From an uncultured Gammaproteobacteria bacterium (GTDB taxonomy: Bacteria > Pseudomonadota > Gammaproteobacteria > HK1): a DNA stretch of 64,000 bases. The stretch is from contig OY282378.1 in assembly GCA_958295835.1 (NCBI GenBank), positions 1,753,001 to 1,817,000 on the forward strand. The letters run 5' to 3'. Below are positions 25,709 to 33,835 of this stretch, one piece after another. Under the pieces are notes generated by a model. The model saw nothing but the letters and a program-made list of their open reading frames with translations, was not told the origin of the DNA and did not search any database. A program made the position numbers and the translations under genes. The stretch's first letter is position 1. Each line of letters opens with the position of its first letter.

Positions 25709-26020
25709 CGGCGCGTAATCTACCCTTGTCGGAGCCGCGAAGCATGAACCGGTTCCGATGTCGACGATGCCTCGCATGGAACGAACCCGTTCCCCGCCCG
25801 TCCACGGCGTTGGCCGGGGGCGCCCGCGCTACCGGGCGCATCGCGGCAGATCGATGGAGCGCGGGCAACGTGCCGTTCATGGCCAGCCCGCGTTTCTCCC
25901 CGGCGCGCGAAGCGAGGGCGCGGAGACGGCGGCCAGCCGCCCGGCGTCCACGGGTCACGGGTCCGACGATCCCCGCGGGCCGCCCCTTGGCCCGGGCGCT
26001 GCCCGTCAGGCGTCCACGGG
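25709..26020. other. Intergenic region between the CHAD gene and the AttH-like gene
   Basis: 312 bp with no gene. It carries dispersed repeat copy C and the first member of a 23-bp direct repeat (25943-25965 and 26009-26031). The second member overlaps the stop of the AttH-like gene. Confidence 0.5.
25774..25840 (+). repeat. Dispersed repeat, copy C
   Basis: Contains gaacgaacccgttccccgcc followed by cgtccacggcgttggccggg. It is more diverged than copies A and B but has the same order of blocks. Confidence 0.65.
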
Positions 26021-26031
26021 TCACGGGTCCG
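25943..26031 (+). repeat. 23-bp direct repeat, 66 bp apart, at the AttH gene terminus
   Basis: The block ggcgtccacgggtcacgggt plus ccg occurs at 25943 and 26009. The second copy contains the gene's stop codon, so the 3' end of the gene has been partly duplicated downstream. Confidence 0.8.
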
Positions 26032-27283
26032 GCGGGCTCGTCCCCGGCGCCGGCTCCCCGATGCCGCCGATGTCGAGCTTCCCGGCGTAGCCGGTCATTT
26101 CCAGGTAGCCGACGCCCGCCACCGGTCGTCCCTGCCGCTCGCCGGTGAAGCGCACCGCGCCTTCCCAGTACGCGGGCAGGATGCCGTGTCCGGTAAAGAC
26201 CTCCTGGGCGTCGATGCGCGGGCGCACGTCCAGCCGCAGATCGAAGGCCGGGACCGCCACCTGCCATTCCACCGGGTACTCCGCGCCGGTCGCCCGGCTG
26301 CGCCAGCGCCTTCCGGGGCTGAACGCCACCCCGCCCGGCTCGATGGGATGCGCGCCGCCGCCGGAGTCGACGAAGGTGCCGAAGGTGTCGGGTCCGTAGC
26401 CGCCTTGCGCATCGCGGATGCCGAACAGCATCAGATCGACGCCGTCGTCCAACTGGACGCTCATCCAGTCCCAGCCCACCTTGTCATCGCTCAGATAGTC
26501 GGAGAAGAACTCGTGGTCCATCCACGCCTGGCCCGTGACCGCGAATTCCTCCCCCTCGATCGCGACGCGCCCGCTGGCCGCCATCCGGGTGAACGAGAGG
26601 TAGTGCGAGACGGCCCGCGGATCGTCGGCCACCTTGCGGCTCACCCCCTCGCGGCCGTGGACGACCACGGACTTCACGGGCTCCAGGACGAGGTGAAGCG
26701 CCGCATCCTCGTTCATCGCGGTCAGCACCTGTGCCGGACGGGCTTCGTCGCCCGGCCGCCACTCGACGCTCCAGTTGCCGTTCCAGATGCGTCGCCGCTC
26801 CGGGTCGGCCCCCGCGATGCCCGGACCGGCGCGATTCAGGCGTTCACCGACGACGAAGCGTTCTTCGCCGGTGTCGGTGATCGTGAAGTGCGCGAGATAC
26901 ACCTGGTCGAGATCCCAGGCCGAAGGTTGCGCCGCATCGATCTCGCGCGCGAGAGCGCGCGCCCGGCGGAAGAACGTCAGCTCGAATCCGAAGTGCCTCC
27001 CCGACGCGGTGAACAGGTTGCCGGTGTAGTACCACCATTCGGACTCGAACTCGGGATGCCCGAAGTGGTCGCGCGGGAACCGGAACGGATAGCCGGAGAC
27101 GACCCGCCCGGCCCGCGGGGCCGGATCGCCAGTGTCGACGGGCGGGGCCGTACTGGCGGTGTTGGCGGGCGGGGCCGGACCGGCGGTATCGGCCATCGCG
27201 CCGGATGCGGCGGCGACCGCGGCGATGAGGACCGCCGTGGCGGCGGGGACGGCCGCGACGCGCGGAAGCCGCACCCGGCTCAT
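26021..27283 (-). CDS. AttH/CrtC-like lipocalin-fold exported protein
   Basis: 420 aa with a signal peptide (AAVPAATAVLIAAVAAASGAMA) and a Thr/Pro/Ala linker. The core matches the lipocalin-like AttH domain: FPRDHFGHPEFESEWWYYTGNLF, FGFELTFFRRA, VYLAHFTITDTG, QAWMDHEFFSDYLSDDKVGWDWMSVQL and ending GVGYLEMTGYAGK. Such proteins accompany AttEFG-type ABC systems and are thought to act in lipid or isoprenoid handling in the periplasm. The start is ambiguous. ATG 27364 forms an ATGA overlap with the permease stop, while ATG 27283 puts the signal peptide closer to the N-terminus. An 81-bp tandem duplication created the pair. Confidence 0.85.
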   Translation of the reverse strand: MSRVRLPRVAAVPAATAVLIAAVAAASGAMADTAGPAPPANTASTAPPVDTGDPAPRAGRVVSGYPFRFPRDHFGHPEFESEWWYYTGNLFTASGRHFGFELTFFRRARALAREIDAAQPSAWDLDQVYLAHFTITDTGEERFVVGERLNRAGPGIAGADPERRRIWNGNWSVEWRPGDEARPAQVLTAMNEDAALHLVLEPVKSVVVHGREGVSRKVADDPRAVSHYLSFTRMAASGRVAIEGEEFAVTGQAWMDHEFFSDYLSDDKVGWDWMSVQLDDGVDLMLFGIRDAQGGYGPDTFGTFVDSGGGAHPIEPGGVAFSPGRRWRSRATGAEYPVEWQVAVPAFDLRLDVRPRIDAQEVFTGHGILPAYWEGAVRFTGERQGRPVAGVGYLEMTGYAGKLDIGGIGEPAPGTSPPDP

Positions 27284-27406
27284 CCTCCTCTCAGGACCTC
27301 GACCGGATTCAGCCGCGCTCCGACGAGGACCGTCTCGACCGTCCGGAAGCCACACCCGGCTCATTCTCCTCTCAGGACCTCGACCGGGTTGAGCCGCGCC
27401 CCGATG
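27263..27406 (-). repeat. 81-bp-offset tandem duplication at the permease/AttH junction
   Basis: About 63 bp (27263-27325) is repeated at 27344-27406, with some substitutions. The duplicated block includes the last codons of the permease (ARLNPVEVLRG) and the AttH start (MSRV). 81 is a multiple of three, so the AttH frame continues through both. Confidence 0.85.
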
Positions 27407-29871
27407 CGGGCCGGATACAGGCCCGACACCACGCTCGACACGAAGATCAGAGCCAGCGCGGCGGCCAGGAAGGCGACGGGCCAATGAAGCTGCACGCTCC
27501 AACCGAAGGACTGCTTGTGGATCACCAGCAGGTTCACCTGCGACCACGCCACCCCCAGCACGAGCCCCAGCAGGCACGCGGCCAGACCGAGCAGCCCCGC
27601 CTGCACCAGTATCAAGCCGCGTATCTGGCCCATCGACGCGCCATGCATGCGCAGTTGCGCCAGCTCCGTGCGGCGGTCGAACACCAGGTTCAGCAGCGCC
27701 TCGGCCATGCCGAGAACCGCCACCAGCACCGCGATCACCTCCAGGGCGTAGGTGATCGCGAAGGTGCGGTCGAAGATCTCGATGGACCGCTCCCGGAGCG
27801 TCCGGCTCGGCGTCACTACCACGTCGAGGCCGGACACGGCCCGCACCAGCGCCTCGCGGCTCGCCTCGAAGTCGGCGTCCGGCTCGAGATAGACGCCCGA
27901 GGTGGACACCCGCGGATCGGGCAGGTATCGGAGCAGGCGGTTCCGATCGCCGATCACGAATCCTCTCTCCCCCGAGTAGTCGTAGAACACCCCGGCCACG
28001 TGAAGCTCCACCACGTCCGCACCCAGCGGAAGCCGGATCGTATCGTTCGCGTGCACGTCGTGGCGGTAGCTGAACAGCTCGCTGACGATCACGCTGTCGC
28101 CGGCCGCGAGCCGCGGCCAGATCACCTCCGGCCCCGGCCCTTCGAGAAATCGAATGCCGGAGTGCCGGTCGTAGAGCGCCACGTCGGCGAGGCCGAGGGT
28201 GGCCGGGATGGCGCGGTAGCGGATCGGATAGGTGCGGTAGCGGCCGACGTCGATCACCCCGGGCACCGCCGCAAGCCGCGCCGCCACCCCCTCGCTCATG
28301 GTGGACGACGAGCCGCGTCCGGCCGGGCTCACGTAGAAGTCCGCCTGCAACCGGTGCTCGATCCAGTCGACCACCGTCTCCCGGAAGCTGCCGACCATGA
28401 CCGCCATGCCGACGATCAACGCGGTGGCGACGGCCATCGCGGTGACGATCACCGAGGTGCGGCCGAGCGATGCGACGAGGCCGCGGGCCGCGATGCGGGC
28501 GATGATCCCGAACGGAGCCGCAAGCCACCGGCCGGAGATGCCGAGCACCAGGAGCGACACCCGTGGCGAGATCATCGCGGTGGCGCCGATCAGGCAGACC
28601 AGCGCCAGATATCCCCCGACGGGGATCCGATCCACCGGCGGCGCCAGGCAGCACGCCGCCGCCAGCAGGGCCAGGACCACGGCCGCCGCGGTGGAGCGGC
28701 GGCTCGCGGTCCGGACGTTGTAGTCGAGCGCGGCTCCGGCCATCGCTTCGGTGGGCGCCACCCCGGCCGCTTCCCGCGCCGGCCACCACGCGGACAGCAC
28801 CGAAACCCCCATCCCGGAAACGACCGCGATCACGATGGTCCAGGGGCGCAGCGCGATCTCCCCCGGCGTGCTGCTCACGTAGAGCGAGCTGACGGTCTGC
28901 CCGACCGTATCGACCGCGCCGATCGCGAGCAGCCGCCCCAGCACGAGGCCGGCCGCGACCCCGAGGGCGCCGAAGACGGCCCCCTCGAACAGGAACGCCG
29001 CCTGCACCATCGCCCGCGACGCCCCCACCGCCCGCACGATGCCGATCTGCCGGCGCCGGCGAACGATGTAGGCGCTGATGGTGTTGTAGATGAGGAAGGC
29101 GCCCACCAGGATCGTGGCGTAGCTCATCATGCGGAGATTCCAGCGGAACGCGCTGAGCATCCGGCGGCCGTCTTCGGTGCCGGTGCCGGCCGGCAGGATG
29201 GAGGCCGCGGGCGGGAGGAACGGGGCGAGCACGACGCGCCAGTCCTGCTCCTCGCCCCGCGTATAGACGTAGATCCGGTCCAGTCGCCCCATTCGGCCGA
29301 GCAGCCGCTGGGCGAGCGCGATGTCCATCACGACGAAGCGGCCCGCCGCGGTGCGCAAGGGGTCGAGGACGCCTCGCACCTCCAGCACCAGCCGGCGGTC
29401 GCCGGCGATCAGCTCCAGCGCGTCGCCGGGAGACACCCCCAGCGATGCGGTCACCCAGACCGGGGATCCCTCGATCAGATCGGAGACGTCGGGCCGCGGC
29501 GTGGCGCCCGCCGTACCCGGCATCGTGTCTCCGATCAGGTCCACGCCGAACAGCGGCACCTGCTCGCCCGTCTCGGGCAGTAGCGCGAAACCCTCGATGC
29601 GCGGCGAGAACGCGAGCGGCTCCGGGAGGCGCACCAGCTCCCCGTACACCGTTTCCGGAATGCCGCCGACCTGGGTGATCTCGTAGCTCGCCGATCCCTC
29701 CAGCGATTCCAGGGACGACCGGAACGATCCCATGGAGGCTTCGCTCGCGAGGTCCACCGCCACGATGACCGCGACCCCCAGGGCCACCGCCGCCACCGTC
29801 AGCAGCGCGCGCACCGGATCCTCGGCCATGGGACGGACGATCAGGCGGAACAGCACGACGGCTCGCGCCAT
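27361..29871 (-). CDS. ABC transporter permease, FtsX/MacB type (two FtsX domains)
   Basis: 836 aa from MARAVVLFRLIVRPMAEDP. It has an N-terminal membrane span (ALLTVAAVALGVAVIVAVDLA), a large periplasmic domain, a first FtsX domain (~250-440, ATILVGAFLIYNTISAYIVRRRRQIGIVRAVGAS), a second periplasmic domain, and a last FtsX domain ending LRGE. The architecture is that of LolCE- or AttF-like permeases. With the adjoining ATPase and the AttH-like protein it forms a three-gene export or lipid-extraction system of the inner membrane and periplasm. The ATPase gene lies 64 bp upstream. Confidence 0.88.
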   Translation of the reverse strand: MARAVVLFRLIVRPMAEDPVRALLTVAAVALGVAVIVAVDLASEASMGSFRSSLESLEGSASYEITQVGGIPETVYGELVRLPEPLAFSPRIEGFALLPETGEQVPLFGVDLIGDTMPGTAGATPRPDVSDLIEGSPVWVTASLGVSPGDALELIAGDRRLVLEVRGVLDPLRTAAGRFVVMDIALAQRLLGRMGRLDRIYVYTRGEEQDWRVVLAPFLPPAASILPAGTGTEDGRRMLSAFRWNLRMMSYATILVGAFLIYNTISAYIVRRRRQIGIVRAVGASRAMVQAAFLFEGAVFGALGVAAGLVLGRLLAIGAVDTVGQTVSSLYVSSTPGEIALRPWTIVIAVVSGMGVSVLSAWWPAREAAGVAPTEAMAGAALDYNVRTASRRSTAAAVVLALLAAACCLAPPVDRIPVGGYLALVCLIGATAMISPRVSLLVLGISGRWLAAPFGIIARIAARGLVASLGRTSVIVTAMAVATALIVGMAVMVGSFRETVVDWIEHRLQADFYVSPAGRGSSSTMSEGVAARLAAVPGVIDVGRYRTYPIRYRAIPATLGLADVALYDRHSGIRFLEGPGPEVIWPRLAAGDSVIVSELFSYRHDVHANDTIRLPLGADVVELHVAGVFYDYSGERGFVIGDRNRLLRYLPDPRVSTSGVYLEPDADFEASREALVRAVSGLDVVVTPSRTLRERSIEIFDRTFAITYALEVIAVLVAVLGMAEALLNLVFDRRTELAQLRMHGASMGQIRGLILVQAGLLGLAACLLGLVLGVAWSQVNLLVIHKQSFGWSVQLHWPVAFLAAALALIFVSSVVSGLYPARIGARLNPVEVLRGE

Positions 29872-29935
29872 GGGGACCTCCGTTGTGATGACGTACCACA
29901 CAACGTCATCTCGAGACGGGTTCCGGCGAGGATGC

Positions 29936-30622
29936 CTACAATCGCGGGGGCAGGGATTCGCCGGGGACCAGCGTCCCGTTGCTGAGCACCAGGTGGCGGT
30001 CGGCCGCGGCCGCCGCCGCGGGGCTGTGGGTGGCCATGAGAATGCTGGTGCCGAGCTGTCTCCTGATGTCGATCAGCAGGCCCATCACCGTCTCCGCGGT
30101 CTGCGTATCCAGCCTTCCTGTCGGCTCGTCGGCGAGAAGCAGGCCCGGATCGTGCACCAGCGCCCGGGCGATGGCGACACACTGCATCTGTCCGCCCGAC
30201 AACTGCCGGGGTTGGCGGTCGGCCAGATCCGCGATCCCGGTCAAGTCCATCATCCGGAGGGCCCGGGCGCGTGCGTTGCGCACCCCCGCGAGCTGCAACG
30301 GCAGCTCCACGTTCTCCACCGCACTGAGGGTCGGCAGCAACTGGAGGAGCTGAAACACGAACCCGATCCGGGTGCGGCGGAGCCGGGTCAGCGCATCGTC
30401 GTCCAGCGACGAGGTCCGCACCCCTTCGATCTCCACCTCGCCGCCGGAGGGCAGATCGGCGGCGCCGGCGAGGTTGAGCAGCGTGGTCTTGCCGCAGCCG
30501 CTACGGCCCACCAGCGCCACGTACTCGCCGCGGTCGAGATGCAGGGTGACGCCGTCGAGGGCGGGGATCCGCCGCTCGGCAACGGTGTAGTGTTTCCTGA
30601 CGTTGTGAAAGCGGAGCACCAT
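29936..30622 (-). CDS. ABC transporter ATPase, LolD/MacB type
   Basis: 228 aa. Walker A is GRSGCGKTTLLN (39-50), the signature LSGGQMQCVAIARAL (~140) and Walker B LLLADEPTGRLD; the switch histidine is in ATHSP. The signature has QC where LolD usually has QR, a mild deviation. It energises the FtsX-type permease encoded next. It is first in the operon ATPase - permease - AttH. Confidence 0.9.
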   Translation of the reverse strand: MVLRFHNVRKHYTVAERRIPALDGVTLHLDRGEYVALVGRSGCGKTTLLNLAGAADLPSGGEVEIEGVRTSSLDDDALTRLRRTRIGFVFQLLQLLPTLSAVENVELPLQLAGVRNARARALRMMDLTGIADLADRQPRQLSGGQMQCVAIARALVHDPGLLLADEPTGRLDTQTAETVMGLLIDIRRQLGTSILMATHSPAAAAAADRHLVLSNGTLVPGESLPPRL

Positions 30623-30740
30623 GACCGGGCACCGAAGATATCAGAGGCACGCCCGAAGCGACGGCCACGCGCGTTGTCCCCCATCCGCGAAGTCCCGTGC
30701 AAGATGACGAATCCGACTGTCGGGATTCGTTGACCGAAAT

Positions 30741-30767
30741 GGATTCCCGCTTGCGCGGGAATGACGG
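30741..30767 (+). repeat. Short palindromic dispersed repeat, second copy
   Basis: ggattcccgcttgcgcggga followed by atgacgg, with stem tcccgc/gcggga. Same family as 6009-6036. Confidence 0.8.
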
Positions 30768-31084
30768 CTTTCGGGGGGATGACGGCTGTCCGTGGGATGG
30801 CGGCTGTCCGGAGGATGGCGGCTGTCCGGGGGATGGCGGCTGTCCGGGGGATGGCGGCTGTCCGGGGGATGGCGGCTGTCCGGGGGATGGCGGCTGTCCG
30901 GGGGATGGCGGCTGTCCGGGGGATGGCAGCTGTCCGGGGGATGACGGCTGTCCGGGGGATGGCGGCTGTCCGGGGGATGACGGCTGTCCGGGGGATGGCG
31001 GCTGTCCGAGGGATGACGGCTGTCCGAGGGATGACGGTTCTCCGAGGGATGGCGGCTGTCCGGGGGATGACGAAGCACCGAGGG
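30761..31084 (+). repeat. 18-bp minisatellite, about 18 units
   Basis: The consensus atggcggctgtccggggg repeats head to tail every 18 bases from 30761 to about 31084, with a/g and c/t variants. The first unit is the right flank of the palindromic repeat. All frames stay open through it, because 18 is a multiple of three and no stop is generated. Confidence 0.95.
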
Positions 31085-31093
31085 TGTTGCGGC

Positions 31094-31981
31094 ATGGGAC
31101 GGACGACAGTGGCGATCAATCGACCGGCCCTGCTCCCGACCGTGTTCGTGCTCCTGTGGTGCACGGGATACCTCGTGGTCCGGATCGCGATGCCGGATGC
31201 AGGTCCGGTGCGGTTCCTCGCCCTGCGGTTCGGGTCCGCCGCGGCGCTGCTCGCCATTGCCGCATTCGTCCTCCGCGCCCCGTGGGCGCGCCGGGGGATC
31301 GACTATGCGCACATGGCGGTGGTCGGCCTGCTGCTGCACGGGATCGGGCTGGGCGGCGTGTGGGTCGCACTCGACCTCGGGGTCGAGACCGGGGTCGCGG
31401 CGCTGGTGATGGGCACCCAGCCGCTCATCACCGCGGGACTGGCGATCGGCCTTGTCGGCGAGCGCATCGACCGGCGGGCCGCGGCCGGCCTCGGGCTCGG
31501 CTTTCTCGGCGTCACCCTGGTGATCCATCACAAGCTGGCCGGGGTCGGGGAGCCGGCCGGCCTCGCGGCGGTGGTGGTCGCGGTGATCGCCATGACCCTC
31601 GGCATGCTCTACCAGAAGCGCCGCTGCGCGCACATCGATCTCGTCACCAGCACCACGGTGCAGCTCGCGTTTGCCGGCGCGGCGGCGTTCGCGGTGGCCT
31701 GGTGGATCGACGACCGCGCTGTCGAGTGGACGGCGCGCATCGTCGTGACGCTCGGCTGGTCGGTGCTGGTGCTCTCGATCGGGGCGACGCTGGTGCTCTA
31801 CGTGCTGCTGCGCCGGGGCGATGCGTCGCGGGTCGCGAGCCTCCTCTATCTCGTGCCGCCGGTCACCGCGATGATGGCATGGATCGGCTTCGGGGAGACG
31901 CTGGCCCCGCTCACGATCGCCGGCATGGTCCTTGCCGCGGCCGGCGTCGCGCTGGTGACCGGTCCCGGCGCGCGGCGATGA
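31094..31981 (+). CDS. EamA-family (DMT superfamily) transporter
   Basis: 295 aa from MGRTTVAINRPALL. It has about ten membrane spans in two EamA halves (LLPTVFVLLWCTGYLVVRIAM; VVVAVIAMTLGMLYQKRR; LYLVPPVTAMMAWIGFGETL). The motif GTQPLITAGLAIGLVGE is typical. It is probably a small-metabolite exporter of the inner membrane, substrate unknown. The frame is open upstream through the minisatellite as GMAAVR repeats; I place the start after them because the family begins here. The ribosome site is weak, so expression could depend on the repeat tract. Confidence 0.87.
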   Translation: MGRTTVAINRPALLPTVFVLLWCTGYLVVRIAMPDAGPVRFLALRFGSAAALLAIAAFVLRAPWARRGIDYAHMAVVGLLLHGIGLGGVWVALDLGVETGVAALVMGTQPLITAGLAIGLVGERIDRRAAAGLGLGFLGVTLVIHHKLAGVGEPAGLAAVVVAVIAMTLGMLYQKRRCAHIDLVTSTTVQLAFAGAAAFAVAWWIDDRAVEWTARIVVTLGWSVLVLSIGATLVLYVLLRRGDASRVASLLYLVPPVTAMMAWIGFGETLAPLTIAGMVLAAAGVALVTGPGARR

Positions 31982-32109
31982 GGAAGGGTGACCGCATCGC
32001 CCGCGACCTGCCCGACGATCGGCGCCGGCGCCGAGAGCGCCGATGCGCGGCAGATTCCGCCGGTCCTCGCGCGTAACGTTTCCGTCTCCCGGGGTCGATG
32101 AGCCCATGC

Positions 32110-32554
32110 GATCTTGGGAGTCTGCGCCGCAGAAAACGATGGACTGTAGGGGCGACGCATGCGTCGCCCCTACGGCGGCGCTTTGGTGGACCCCTGACCA
32201 TTGTGCAGAGGAGGTGTTCCGATGGCAGAAAGACGTCCCCCTTACGCGCCGGAGTACCGGCGCCCGCACTGGTCGGTCGTCGGATTGGCGCCGTACCGCG
32301 GTGTCGCCAAACACGGGGACATCACCGGCGGTAGGGGCGACTACGGCTACGGCGGCGCTTTGGTGGACCCCTGACCATTGTGCAGAGGAGGTGTTCCGAT
32401 GACAGAAAGACGTCCCCCTTACGCGCCGGAGTACCGGCGCCCGCACTGGTCGGTCGTTGGATTGGCGCCGTACCGCGGTGTCGCCAAACACGGGGACATC
32501 ACCGGCGGTAGGCGGTAGTCGCCCCTACTTTCTGCGGCGCAGACTCCCAGGATC
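32110..32554. mobile_element. MITE-like element with 26-bp terminal inverted repeats
   Basis: The left end gatcttgggagtctgcgccg (32110 on, 26 bp) and the right end (32529-32554) are inverted repeats with one mismatch. Inside are a perfect 28-bp palindrome (32146-32173, core gcgacgcatgcgtcgc), two direct 165-bp units and a partner of the palindrome arm near 32517. It has no transposase. The palindrome type is known from many genomes by its artefactual translation GDACVAPT or ATHASPLQ. It is probably a non-autonomous mobile or REP-type element. Confidence 0.7.
32171..32512 (+). repeat. Two 165-bp direct repeats at 177-bp offset inside the MITE-like element
   Basis: Units 32171-32335 and 32348-32512 are almost identical (for example gatggcagaa versus gatgacagaa). 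Each contains gaggaggtgttccgatg, which looks like a ribosome site and start codon, followed by an open stretch. Confidence 0.9.
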
Positions 32555-32624
32555 GGGCGCCAATCCGGACCCCACCGGAGCAAGCACCGCGGAGCCGTCC
32601 GGTCCGGTGCGCGCGGGGGCTGCC

Positions 32625-33131
32625 TCAGTCTTCGTCGCCGGACGTCGAATGCTTGCCGCGAGATGCGCCCGAGCTGCCGGACGGCGGGGTCGTCGCCGCC
32701 CGGACGATTCCTTCCTGCATCTCCTGCCAGATCGAGAGATTCCGCTCGGTGATCTCGCGCATCATCGACAACGGGTCGCTTCCCATCATCGTCTTCATCT
32801 GATCCTGCACTCTCGTCTGCTGCTCGACGAAGAGGTTCAGACTGCGCTCGAGATAGCTCGCCATCATCCCCTGAAGGGAATCGCCGTAGGACCGGATGAT
32901 CTTCGCGAGCACCTGCTCGCTGAACATCGGCTCGCCGTCCGCCTCCTGCTCCATGATGATCTGCAGCAGGATGCTGCGGGTGAGGTCCTCGTTGGTGCGG
33001 GCATCGCGGACCTGGAACGGAATCTCCTGCAGCACGAGATTGCGGACGTCCTCGAGGGTAACGTAGCTACTGACCTCGGTATCGTACAGCCGCCGATTGG
33101 GGTACTTCTTGATGATTCGCGGTTCACTCAC
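32625..33131 (-). CDS. phaR: Polyhydroxyalkanoate synthesis regulator PhaR
   Basis: 168 aa from the GTG at 33131 (VSEPRIIKKYPNRRLYDTE); an ATG at 33173 would add 14 Arg-rich residues. The N-terminal PHB/PHA DNA-binding domain (IIKKYPNRRLYDTEVSSYVTLEDVRNLV) and the accumulation-regulator repeats (LTRSILLQIIMEQEADGEPMFSEQVLAKIIRSYG) are clear. PhaR binds PHA granules and represses phasin genes when granules are absent. No phaC or phasin gene is nearby. It implies that the organism stores PHA. Confidence 0.93.
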   Translation of the reverse strand: MSEPRIIKKYPNRRLYDTEVSSYVTLEDVRNLVLQEIPFQVRDARTNEDLTRSILLQIIMEQEADGEPMFSEQVLAKIIRSYGDSLQGMMASYLERSLNLFVEQQTRVQDQMKTMMGSDPLSMMREITERNLSIWQEMQEGIVRAATTPPSGSSGASRGKHSTSGDED

Positions 33132-33248
33132 GCCGATGCGCCCGAGTCGCCGGACCGGAAGGCCACGCGTCACCTGATGTTAACCTGTCCCGCGACCGCG
33201 TGCGTACGTCCGTGCCCGGGGATGAGCATCACAGGAGGGGTCACGACC

Positions 33249-33737
33249 ATGTCCGTAGCATCGGGTCAGGAAGGCGGCTGCCAGTGCGGCGCGATCCGCT
33301 ACCGGTTGCTGCGCGCACCGGTCGCGCTCTACGCCTGCCACTGCCTGGATTGCCAGAAGCAGTCTTCGAGCGCGTTCGGGCTGTCGATGTGGGTCGAGCG
33401 CGACGCGATCGAGTTCACCGGCCCCGAGCCGCGCATCTACCGCACCCACGGCGGCTCGGGCCGGGCCAAGCTCTGCGCGTTCTGCGGCGAGTGCGGCACG
33501 CGGCTCTACCACGCGGGCGGCGGAACCCGCGCGGACGAGAGCACGACGCTCAGCATGAAGGCCGGCACCCTCGATGACACCTCGGTCATCACGCCCACCT
33601 GCCACCTGTGGACGAAGCGCGCCCAGCCCTGGATGGCGCCGGTGCTCGACCGCGATTTCTGCTTCGTCGCCGAGCCGGACAGCGAGGAAACACTGCGCGC
33701 CCGGTGGCGCGACGCCGGTGGGGCATCATCGGGATGA
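33249..33737 (+). CDS. GFA-family zinc protein (glutathione-dependent formaldehyde-activating fold)
   Basis: 162 aa with an AGGAGG site 9 bp upstream. Zinc-binding cysteines appear as GGCQCGAIRY, YACHCLDCQKQSSS and CAFCGECGTRLY. Family members include Gfa and centromere protein V-like CENP-V/GFA proteins; most are uncharacterised, and the formaldehyde role is disputed. It lies 98 bp before a FAD amine oxidoreductase, which could release formaldehyde, so a link is possible but only inferred. Confidence 0.87.
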   Translation: MSVASGQEGGCQCGAIRYRLLRAPVALYACHCLDCQKQSSSAFGLSMWVERDAIEFTGPEPRIYRTHGGSGRAKLCAFCGECGTRLYHAGGGTRADESTTLSMKAGTLDDTSVITPTCHLWTKRAQPWMAPVLDRDFCFVAEPDSEETLRARWRDAGGASSG

Positions 33738-33835
33738 ATGTCGCGCCGTCCGCTCCGGATGCCTCCGCGGTCCTCGCCGCAGTACCATCGACCACGCAGA
33801 CCGGGAACATGTCGAAGGTCGCAGGAGACGACATC

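Larger units (their letters stand above)
30623..31093. other. Repeat-rich region between the divergent ABC operon and the EamA gene
   Basis: 471 bp containing the promoter side of the ABC operon, a palindromic repeat (30741-30767) and an 18-bp minisatellite (30761-31084) reaching almost to the EamA start. Confidence 0.7.
31982..32624. other. Gene-free region holding a MITE-like element
   Basis: 643 bp between the EamA stop and the convergent phaR stop. Most of it is the element at 32110-32554. Nothing else is recognisable. Confidence 0.6.

Noticed and set aside
30761..31084. CRISPR-like array
   Set aside because: Units are contiguous 18-mers with no spacers, and there are no cas genes. It is a minisatellite. 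The 9-bp tract at 12722 was rejected for the same reason.
30697..32076. Second long frame across the minisatellite and EamA gene, and its minus-strand mirror
   Set aside because: The repeats keep every frame open. Only the EamA frame shows membrane-protein character.
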